Origin: Cohnella sp. OV330
GTDB taxonomy: Bacteria; Bacillota; Bacilli; Paenibacillales; Paenibacillaceae
NCBI RefSeq assembly: GCF_900112065.1
Contig: NZ_FOKE01000005.1
Location: forward strand, 310,001-374,000
Direction: 5' to 3'
DNA length: 64,000 bases
Under the pieces are notes generated by a model that was given only the letters and a program-made list of their open reading frames with translations, was not told the origin of the DNA and did not search any database. The position numbers and the translations under genes are program-made. Shown piece after piece: positions 18,468 through 25,416 of this stretch (position 1 is its first letter; each line of letters begins with the position of its first letter).

Positions 18468-19373
18468 TTACAGCTTTTCGTTGATGTTCCACCGGTGGCG
18501 TTCTTGCGCGGAGCGATATTCGACCGGCGTCATGCCGGCGTGCTTTTTGAACAACGCGTGAAAATAAGAGCGGCCGGCTACCCCCACGTATTCGCAAATG
18601 TCCGCGATCGGAATGTCGGTATGCGACAGCAGCATCTTGGCCCGCTCCATCCGGTGAGCCGTGAGATAGGCCGTGACTGGCTGACCGACCTGACGCTTGA
18701 ACAGGCGCTGCAAGTAGCTCGGATGCAGGTTCGCCGCGCCGGCGATATCCCGTAGCATAATGTCGCGGTCGTAGTTTTCCTGCATGTAGGCGATCGCCTG
18801 CTTCACGTATTGGTCCGCCTGCGGGAGTCCCGCCAGGCGGCTCTCCGCGAGCAGCCTGGCGATTCGGAAGAGTACTTGGGCCATGAGCAGCTGGGCCAGC
18901 GCGCCGCCGTCCCCGCCCTGCAGATCGAGCTCCAGCACGAGGCTCTTCAGCGCATGGAGCACCTCGTCGGGATCGGTGAGCGTCACGCTGGGGCCGGGCG
19001 AACGAAGCAGCGCGTCCAGCGCCGCGTCTTCCTCGGCGAGTCGTCGCAGCGGCGGCACCACGCCGTCGACAACCGACAGATCGAACTCCACGTTCAGCAT
19101 CCGGCAGGCGCGATCGACCTGAAGACGGTGCCGAATGTTCGCGTTGAGTACGATGAAGTCGCCCTTGCGAAGCGGATGAACCGACTCTCTGCCTTGCCCG
19201 CCGTCGATCGCGACCAGGCATTCGCCCGTCATCACGTACATGATCTCGGTCGAATCGTGGGTGTGGTGGTCCATGCGATAGACCGTCCACTCTTTGAAGT
19301 AATAGGCATGGACGCGCGGGCGGCAATCGCCGCTTTTCCACGCCTCATGGAACAATCCCTTATGCGCTCCCAT
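18468..19373 (-). CDS. AraC-family transcriptional regulator
   Basis: 301 residues from ATG 19373 with GGGAGG eight bases upstream. The cupin carries HHTHDSTEIMYVMTGEC, and the C-terminal DNA-binding domain reads IMLRDIAGAANLHPSYLQRL and IPIADICEYVGVAGRSYFHA, ending in GMTPVEYR. It lies upstream of and co-oriented with the GH4 gene (129-base gap), which it probably activates. Confidence 0.9.
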   Translation of the reverse strand: MGAHKGLFHEAWKSGDCRPRVHAYYFKEWTVYRMDHHTHDSTEIMYVMTGECLVAIDGGQGRESVHPLRKGDFIVLNANIRHRLQVDRACRMLNVEFDLSVVDGVVPPLRRLAEEDAALDALLRSPGPSVTLTDPDEVLHALKSLVLELDLQGGDGGALAQLLMAQVLFRIARLLAESRLAGLPQADQYVKQAIAYMQENYDRDIMLRDIAGAANLHPSYLQRLFKRQVGQPVTAYLTAHRMERAKMLLSHTDIPIADICEYVGVAGRSYFHALFKKHAGMTPVEYRSAQERHRWNINEKL

Positions 19374-19490
19374 CCTTGCGCCCTCCCGTCTTGCCCATCT
19401 TATCGCATCGGGGGCGCGAAGTGGAAGCCGCGCCCGGAATCGCGTATACTGGAAATAACGCATTCATCGACAGAAGGTGACTTTCTATTC

Positions 19491-20402
19491 ATGGAAGAAA
19501 AGAATGACCTGATCAAGCTGAAGCAAGCCTATGCCGAGCTCGGACTGCCCGAGGACGCGGACCGGGAAGCGCTCGACAACCGGTACTACGTGCTCACGCG
19601 CAGGGCGCGCACCCAGAAGATGCGCGAGCACGGCGAAGCCCCGGCCGGCGAGCGCGTCGACGAGGACAAGGTTAACGCCGCCTACCGGTTCATCAAGGAC
19701 TACGAGGAAGCGCAGGCCAAGGACGCTTACGCCCGCGAGACTTACGGCAGCGATCCGAAGAAGGCGGCCCGCGCCGTAAAGCGCGCCCACTTTTTCCACT
19801 ATTACAAGTTTCATATTTTAGGCGCGATCGTGCTTCTCATCGCCATCGGCTACGGCATCAAGAGCTACGTCGATCACCGGCACGAGCAGGCTGAGCTCGC
19901 CAAGCTCCCGCCGGTCGATGTCTCGGTCATGTTTTTCGGCAATTATTTGTACGGAGACGGCATCAATCCCGACATGACGAACGTCGAGGCGGACATTCTG
20001 AAGCAGTTCCCCGACTGGAAGCGCGTCGTCGCGTCGCTCACGTACGTGCCTGCCGAGACCCGCAGCGAACAGGACATGGCGCTCTTGCAGAAGAGCATGC
20101 TCGTCCTCATGACGGACAAATCGGACCTGTATATCATGGACAAGATCAACTTCGAAAAGCTGGCGCCCCAAGAGGGACTTTTGCCGCTTGACGGGGACGA
20201 TTTTCCCGCGAGCGTCCAGGTCAAGTCCAAGACGGATGCGGATACGGCCGAACGCGTCTACGGCGTGGATCTAAGCGGCTCGTCCCTCATGAAGGCGCTC
20301 GGACTCCAGGGAACCACCGAATTTATCGCCGGCATCCGCGGCAACGCCAAGCACCCGGACCAAGCCAAAGCCTTTATGCGGCATTATCTGGGCGGTTCCT
20401 GA
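19491..20402 (+). CDS. Membrane protein with N-terminal J-domain-like region
   Basis: 303 residues from ATG 19491 (AGAAGGTGA upstream). Residues 5-85 look like a J-domain without the HPD tripeptide (LKQAYAELGLPEDADREALD, then VNAAYRFIKDYEEA). A single membrane helix follows (about 106-125, FHILGAIVLLIAIGYGIKSY), then an external domain of about 170 residues (PPVDVSVMFFGNYL to the end). Cytoplasmic J-like, membrane and extracytoplasmic parts suggest an envelope-quality or secretion-related role, but no function is established. Confidence 0.8.
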   Translation: MEEKNDLIKLKQAYAELGLPEDADREALDNRYYVLTRRARTQKMREHGEAPAGERVDEDKVNAAYRFIKDYEEAQAKDAYARETYGSDPKKAARAVKRAHFFHYYKFHILGAIVLLIAIGYGIKSYVDHRHEQAELAKLPPVDVSVMFFGNYLYGDGINPDMTNVEADILKQFPDWKRVVASLTYVPAETRSEQDMALLQKSMLVLMTDKSDLYIMDKINFEKLAPQEGLLPLDGDDFPASVQVKSKTDADTAERVYGVDLSGSSLMKALGLQGTTEFIAGIRGNAKHPDQAKAFMRHYLGGS

Positions 20403-20426
20403 CCGCCCTCCGAATCCCATTCGCCC

Positions 20427-20464
20427 GAAGCCCGTCCGCGCGATTTGCGCCGGCGGGCTTTTCC
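20427..20464 (+). terminator. Terminator of the J-like membrane protein gene
   Basis: AAGCCCGTCCG paired with CGGCGGGCTT, followed by TTCC, 25 bases after the stop. Confidence 0.75.
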
Positions 20465-20539
20465 ATTCCCTGGTTTGATCTTCGATAGGCCCGGGTAAAA
20501 AGACTTACATTCCACTACGGGAAACTGGAGGCGATCCAT

Positions 20540-20632
20540 ATGTTCGTTCACGGCAAGTGCATCGGCCGGACGTTGTATGTGAAAACCCGCTCCGGACGCT
20601 GGGTTCATCTAAAGACGCTAAGGCAAGTATGA
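20540..20632 (+). CDS. Small basic protein, 30 residues
   Basis: A short ORF from ATG 20540 with CTGGAGG at ideal spacing, ending at TGA 20632 and followed 30 bases later by a strong terminator. The peptide (MFVHGKCIGRTLYVKTRSGR then WVHLKTLRQV) is basic, with one cysteine. RBS, compact size and dedicated terminator make expression plausible. I do not recognise it. Confidence 0.6.
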   Translation: MFVHGKCIGRTLYVKTRSGRWVHLKTLRQV

Positions 20633-20661
20633 TCCCCGATTCATACGGTTTCGCTTGAATG

Positions 20662-20690
20662 GCCGCTTCGAAGCAGGAAGCGGCTTTTTG
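20662..20690 (+). terminator. Terminator after the 30-residue ORF
   Basis: Perfect GCCGCTTC (20662-20669) / GAAGCGGC (20677-20684) stem, followed by TTTTTG. Confidence 0.9.
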
Positions 20691-20773
20691 ATTTTGCTTT
20701 TTTTGCGGATCGGCGATTCGCCGCAGGCGTTTGCCGGGTATAAGCTTTATATCAACGACATCGGAGGTACGAC

Positions 20774-20986
20774 ATGTCTTCCACTTTTTTGTTCATGCTG
20801 TGTTTAGTCGATGTCGTCGCCGCATCCGTCCTGCTGGCCACCGGCGTTAGTCCGGGAGTCGGCGTCACGATGCTGGTGGCGGGCTGCATCGTCTCTCTCG
20901 TCGGCGTGTTTACGATCGTACAAGCCGCGGCTCCCGCGCAGCGCGCCGAACGCCCGACTTATAGCCGCAAGAGCCTGACGCGCTGA
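20774..20986 (+). CDS. Small two-helix membrane protein
   Basis: 70 residues from ATG 20774, with ATCGGAGG upstream. Two hydrophobic helices (about 5-23 and 28-50) are separated by GVSPGVG, and the tail is basic (RAERPTYSRKSLTR). Unknown function. It is a single gene closed by a strong terminator (21011-21037). Confidence 0.75.
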   Translation: MSSTFLFMLCLVDVVAASVLLATGVSPGVGVTMLVAGCIVSLVGVFTIVQAAAPAQRAERPTYSRKSLTR

Positions 20987-21010
20987 CGCCTTTCATCCTT
21001 AGCAACCTCG

Positions 21011-21037
21011 CGCACCCGGACCGGGTGCGTTTTTTTG
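21011..21037 (+). terminator. Rho-independent terminator
   Basis: CGCACCCGG/CCGGGTGCG stem (21011-21029) followed by TTTTTTT. Confidence 0.92.
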
Positions 21038-21100
21038 TTGGCCGTACCCGCTCTTCTTTTCGTATAATACGAGTAAATAAGGCTACCACGGAGGACCTCG

Positions 21101-21784
21101 ATGGGAAAATGGTTCATGACCCTCTTATATTTGGCGGTATCGGTCTTCCTGACCCGGCTGATTCCGTTTTCTTCTTTTTTCCGCAACCTGGATACGATGA
21201 TGCACGAATTCAGCCATGCGCTGACCGCGCTGCTGCTCTCCGGCCAGGTACTCGGCATCGAGCTCCACTCGGATCACAGCGGCGTCACCTATACGAGGCT
21301 CGCTTCGTCATGGTCGTCGCTCCCGGTGTCCATGTCCGGCTACATCGGCGCTTCGCTGTTCTCCCTGCTTCTGTTCGCGCTGCACCGCCGGCAGGCGCAG
21401 CGGCTCGGGTTAGCGCTTATCGTCGCGGTCGCGGCCCTCATGCTCATTCTTTTCGTACACGGCGGATTCGGCATGGCATGGCTCGCCGTCTTCATCGCAT
21501 TGACCGGGACGATGCTATTCCTTGGACCCAAGATTCGCAGCTTTTATTATTTGCTGCTCGCCTTCCTGACGCTCGAAGAATCCGCGCTCGGTCCGATCTC
21601 GCTGGCGCTTACCGCGCTCGGCAGTCCATCCAGCGCCGGCGACGCGACGAATCTGGCGAACGCGACGGGCGTGCCCGCCGTTTTTTGGGCGCTGTTGTTC
21701 GTCCTCGTCTCTCTCGCCTGCGCGACGCGTTCGCTGCAGCTGTTCCTGCGCGGGAGAAAAGAAGACAAGGCATACGGGCGCTAA
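21101..21784 (+). CDS. M50B-like membrane metalloprotease family protein
   Basis: 227 residues, about six membrane helices. The zinc motif HEFSH lies near residue 35 (TMMHEFSHALTALLL), as in the peptidase M50B-like family. The second metal-ligand region is not obvious. Family members are membrane-embedded and mostly uncharacterised. The start at 21101 has GGAGG ten bases upstream, and TATAAT lies at 21063-21068. Convergent with the AIM24-like gene (26 bases). Confidence 0.85.
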   Translation: MGKWFMTLLYLAVSVFLTRLIPFSSFFRNLDTMMHEFSHALTALLLSGQVLGIELHSDHSGVTYTRLASSWSSLPVSMSGYIGASLFSLLLFALHRRQAQRLGLALIVAVAALMLILFVHGGFGMAWLAVFIALTGTMLFLGPKIRSFYYLLLAFLTLEESALGPISLALTALGSPSSAGDATNLANATGVPAVFWALLFVLVSLACATRSLQLFLRGRKEDKAYGR

Positions 21785-21810
21785 CCGCACGCCCCATGCC
21801 TTGTCCGTTC

Positions 21811-22500
21811 TCACTTGATATAGACGCTGCCGAACGGCAGCACCTCGCGCAGCAACCGCTTGAACCAGCCGTCACCGTGCAGCTGCCCGGCCAGCCCCGG
21901 ATCCGGCGAACCGACCTGGATCAAGGCCGGTCCGCGCCCCGTCAGCTGCCACTGCACGTTCATATGCTGGCTCGCGAGCGTGTTGCCGTAGACGGACAGC
22001 CGAACGTCCGCCCGCTCCGGATAAGCGACGAGCGCGCCGGATTCCGCATATAACGGCACCTCCGGATTCAGCTCGACCGAGGCGAGATCCCCCGAAGCGA
22101 ACACGCCCACGCGGCCGGGACCCGAGAAGCGCATGCGCACCCACTCTCTCGTGATCCAAGCCGTCTTGATCTTCTGGATGCGGCTCTGCATCCGAAGCCC
22201 CTCCGTGTAAAACAGCACATGGCGAAAGTTGAACATCAGGTCGCTGTCCTCCGGGATGTCGATCACGGTCAGGCTGCAGCCCGGGGGTAAGCCGAGGATG
22301 AGCTCGGCCGGTCCGGCCAAGCGCGAACGGACCCACTTGCGTTTGCGGTACGCGTTGGCCAGGTCCATGATGCGGTCCTCCCGCTGCGCGGGCCTGCCCT
22401 GAAAGGCGACGATGGCCTTGGGATGCAGGACATGCAGCGCCTCGCTCTCGTCCAATACGATGCGCACCTGTCCGAGTGGCGCCGGCGTCGTGATCTCCAT
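21811..22500 (-). CDS. AIM24-like protein
   Basis: 229 residues, all-beta character. Repeated strand patterns such as WVRSRLAGPAELILGLPPG and WVRMRFSGPGRVGVFASGDL resemble the AIM24 family (PF01987), whose bacterial members are uncharacterised. No signal or membrane segment. It starts three bases after the stop of the coiled-coil membrane protein gene, so the two are one operon and may form a complex at the membrane. Confidence 0.7.
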   Translation of the reverse strand: MEITTPAPLGQVRIVLDESEALHVLHPKAIVAFQGRPAQREDRIMDLANAYRKRKWVRSRLAGPAELILGLPPGCSLTVIDIPEDSDLMFNFRHVLFYTEGLRMQSRIQKIKTAWITREWVRMRFSGPGRVGVFASGDLASVELNPEVPLYAESGALVAYPERADVRLSVYGNTLASQHMNVQWQLTGRGPALIQVGSPDPGLAGQLHGDGWFKRLLREVLPFGSVYIK

Positions 22501-22503
22501 CGG

Positions 22504-23007
22504 TCAGGTCCTCCAGCTGCCGCTGCGCTGCCGCCGCCAGACCGAATAGCGCCATAGGCGGATCGTCAGCAAATAGAGCAAACCGGCGCCCAGCACTGCA
22601 GCGACGCTATAGACGGTTTTGCGGGTCCATGCGGCGCGCGCCTTTTGCTTTTCGGTCATGGCGGCCAGCTGCTTGTTCAGCGTCTCGTTCTGCTCCGCCA
22701 GCGCTTTGTTGCGTTCGTTCAGCGCCTGGGTTTCCGCCAGATACTGTTCCGTCCGGCTCTGCATTTCTTCGGCGCGCCTGTTAAGCTCCTCCGTCTGCGC
22801 CTGCAGCTTCTCCTGGCTTTCAATGTATTGATCTCTCAGCTCGTCCACCTTTTCGGGCGTCTGATAGATATCCTTGAATCGGTCGTACATGGTGGCCGCG
22901 GCGGCCTCGGACGAAGCGTGCGCGAACAGGATAACGGCGCAAGCCGCGGTCAGAAGCAAGGCCCGTCTCCGTCCGGCTGCCGATGCGATCTTTCGAATGA
23001 TGGTCAT
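22504..23007 (-). CDS. Exported coiled-coil membrane protein
   Basis: 167 residues. A basic N-terminus and hydrophobic core (RRRALLLTAACAVILFAHAS) form a signal peptide. A long heptad coiled coil spans about 50-125 (ESQEKLQAQTEELNRRAEEM and following), then a membrane helix at about 131-149 and a short basic tail. A minus-strand extended -10 (TGCTAGAAT, box at 23055-23050) lies upstream. Co-transcribed with the AIM24-like gene. Confidence 0.78.
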   Translation of the reverse strand: MTIIRKIASAAGRRRALLLTAACAVILFAHASSEAAAATMYDRFKDIYQTPEKVDELRDQYIESQEKLQAQTEELNRRAEEMQSRTEQYLAETQALNERNKALAEQNETLNKQLAAMTEKQKARAAWTRKTVYSVAAVLGAGLLYLLTIRLWRYSVWRRQRSGSWRT

Positions 23008-23088
23008 GGATCCGCTCCCCTCCGCTGCCGCGCAGCCCTATGATGTTCTATTCTAGCACGATTCGGCAGCAATCGCCCGAATCCGAGC

Positions 23089-24660
23089 CTATAGCGCCTC
23101 GATAATATCGCCGGCGATCAGAGAAGCGGCCTGCGGACGCGACGCGGACGCGCGGTCCCCCGCCAAGCCATGCCAATAGACGCCGTAAGCCGCGGCCTCA
23201 AGCGCGTTCAGGCCTTGTCCGAGCAGGCTGCCGACGATGCCGGCCAGCGCATCCCCCGCGCCCCCGGTCGCCATGCCGGGATTGCCGGTCGTATTGACGA
23301 ACGCCCGCCCGTCCGGCGATGCGACGACCGTGCGGGCGCCCTTCAGCACGACGGTCACGCCGTGCTTCTCGGCATAGTCGCGCGCGAGACCGATCCGGTC
23401 ACGCTGCGCTTCAGGCACGGTCAAGCCCGCGAGCCGCGCCATCTCGCCCGGATGGGGCGTGATGACCGTCGGCGCCTCGCGCCGCGGCCATGCGCCTGGC
23501 TGCGCGCCGGCGTCCGCGATCATGTTGAGCGCGTCGGCGTCGACAAGGACAGGCGCAGCCACGCGTTCCAGCAGGCTGCGCAGCCATGCGCCGTCGCCGT
23601 CCCAACGTCCCATGCCGGGGCCGACGACGAGCGCAGCCGCGCCTTCGGCCGCTTCGGCCAGCCGCTCGGGCTTCACCTGCCGCCATTCTCCGGCGCCCTC
23701 GTCCGGCACGGCCCGCAGCATGATCTCGGGCGCGAAGCCCCGCAGTCCCGGCGCCAATGCCGCCGGCTGCGCCCAGCTGACCAGCCCGCTGCCGGCGCGC
23801 AAGGCGGCGCGGGCGCACAGCAGGCCCGCGCCGCTCATGAGCGCGGAGCCCGCCGCGACCAGCACGTGGCCGTACGTGCCCTTGTGCGAGTCCTCATTCC
23901 GCGGCAGCGGGAACGATAGCCCCAACTTCGCCTGCAGCGATTCGGCGTTCAATAGATACGTATGGACGCCGGCCCGCTCGGCCGCGTCGGCGGGAATGCC
24001 GATCGGCCTGACGACGACCTCGCCGGCATACCCGGCGCCGGGATGCTGATGGAGGCCCCGCTTCGCATAGGCCAGCGCCACCGTCGCCTCCGCGCGCATG
24101 CACGCCTTCGCGACCGCCCCCGTATCCGCGTCCAATCCGCTCGGGATATCGACCGCGACGACCGGCAGCCCGCTGCGGACGGCCGCGTCGATCAACGCTG
24201 CATAGGGCGCGCGCGGTTCTCCCGTGCTCCCGGTGCCGAGCAGGGCGTCGATCAAGCCGTCGAATCCGGCGAACCAACCGGCGTTTGCCGCATCTGCGCC
24301 AGTATGGGGCTGCGTATATACGCGCGCCGGAATGCCTAGCCGGCTCGCGATGTCGCGCTGCAGCGCAGCGGCGCCCTGCATCCGCTCCGGAGGCTCGGCG
24401 TACAGCACCTCTACGCGGAAGCCCATGTCCCTAAGGTGTCGCGCGCAGACAAGCCCGTCCCCGCCGTTGTTGCCTTTACCCGCGAGGATCAGCCAGCCGA
24501 AGCCGGCGCCTCTGCCGGCCGCTTCGGCATAACGCCTTGCCTCTTCCGCTACCGCTCGTCCCGCGTTCTCCATCAGCGCTTCCTGCGGAATGCCGATCTC
24601 CTCGATCGCGCGCGCGTCGATCGCCCGCATTTCTCCGGAAGTCACGAGCTCCATCCGCAT
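23089..24660 (-). CDS. nnr: Bifunctional NAD(P)H-hydrate epimerase / ADP-dependent dehydratase
   Basis: 523 residues, the normal size for the fused repair enzyme. It restores damaged NAD(P)H hydrates. The N-terminal YjeF_N epimerase (1-220) carries LAGKGNNGGDGLVCARHL and VDIPSGLDADTG. The C-terminal ribokinase-like dehydratase (about 235-520) carries VVGPGMGRWDGDGAW, LVDADALNMI, VITPHPGEMARL and NPGMATGGAGDALAGIV with the catalytic aspartate. The start is at 24660 or 24654, both near AAGGAGGAGG. Divergent from the heme oxygenase. Confidence 0.95.
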   Translation of the reverse strand: MRMELVTSGEMRAIDARAIEEIGIPQEALMENAGRAVAEEARRYAEAAGRGAGFGWLILAGKGNNGGDGLVCARHLRDMGFRVEVLYAEPPERMQGAAALQRDIASRLGIPARVYTQPHTGADAANAGWFAGFDGLIDALLGTGSTGEPRAPYAALIDAAVRSGLPVVAVDIPSGLDADTGAVAKACMRAEATVALAYAKRGLHQHPGAGYAGEVVVRPIGIPADAAERAGVHTYLLNAESLQAKLGLSFPLPRNEDSHKGTYGHVLVAAGSALMSGAGLLCARAALRAGSGLVSWAQPAALAPGLRGFAPEIMLRAVPDEGAGEWRQVKPERLAEAAEGAAALVVGPGMGRWDGDGAWLRSLLERVAAPVLVDADALNMIADAGAQPGAWPRREAPTVITPHPGEMARLAGLTVPEAQRDRIGLARDYAEKHGVTVVLKGARTVVASPDGRAFVNTTGNPGMATGGAGDALAGIVGSLLGQGLNALEAAAYGVYWHGLAGDRASASRPQAASLIAGDIIEAL

Positions 24661-24787
24661 CGCCTCCTCCTTATATAGAATTATTAAACATTTTTAACTT
24701 GCCAAACGCTGTAAATTTCCTCCGTTTGTCGCTTATTGCAGTATTAATTTGTTACTATTAAAGGAGGATGGGAGGAGATCGTTACCG

Positions 24788-25393
24788 ATGTCCGAAATAT
24801 TGACACAGCTAAAAGAACGAACCGCGCCGCAGCACCGCCGCGCGGAACAGAACAAATATGCCGCCGCGATGCTGGACCGCACGATGACGCTGGAACAATA
24901 CGCCGAGTACCTGGCTTTATTTTACGGCTACATCCTCCCTCTCGAACGCGCATTCGAAGCAAGACCGGAGTGGGACGAGCTTCGGTTCGATATCGGAGCC
25001 CGTACGAAGCATCGCTTGATCGAAGCGGACTTGCATGCTCTCGGATGGGACGCAAGCGCGGTCGCCGACCTGCCGCTCTGCCCATCGCTGCCCGACCTGT
25101 CGTCGTTCCCCCGCATTCTCGGAAGCATGTACGTGCTCGAAGGATCTACGCTGGGCGGCCAGATGCAGACGAAGCTGTTAATGAAGGACCTGCCGGTCTC
25201 GCCGGATACGAACGCCCGCTACTTCAACAGCTACGGAACGGACGTCCGCGAGCGCTGGGCCGAATTCCGCGAGCTGCTGTCCGAGCAGGCGCGCACCGGA
25301 GGGGATGAACGCGAGATGCTCGCGGCTGCCGGCGAGACGTTCGACCGCTTGCGCGAATGGATCGAAGCGCCGAACGGGACGGTATCCCGATAA
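24788..25393 (+). CDS. bphO: Biliverdin-producing heme oxygenase (BphO type)
   Basis: 201 residues from ATG 24788, with GGGAGGAG ten bases upstream. Proximal heme ligand H16 lies in TAPQHRRAEQNKYA; the distal-helix motif is YVLEGSTLGGQMQTKLL. The enzyme opens heme to biliverdin, releasing CO and iron. It lies 23 bases before the bacteriophytochrome gene, the classical bphO-bphP arrangement, so its product is the chromophore for that photoreceptor. Confidence 0.93.
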   Translation: MSEILTQLKERTAPQHRRAEQNKYAAAMLDRTMTLEQYAEYLALFYGYILPLERAFEARPEWDELRFDIGARTKHRLIEADLHALGWDASAVADLPLCPSLPDLSSFPRILGSMYVLEGSTLGGQMQTKLLMKDLPVSPDTNARYFNSYGTDVRERWAEFRELLSEQARTGGDEREMLAAAGETFDRLREWIEAPNGTVSR

Positions 25394-25416
25394 TATTCGA
25401 AAAAGGCTGGTGTATA

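Noticed and set aside
25357..25416. Earlier start of the phytochrome inside the heme oxygenase gene
   Set aside because: The ATG at 25417 gives the usual distance to the biliverdin cysteine; the extension lacks an RBS and overlaps the upstream gene.
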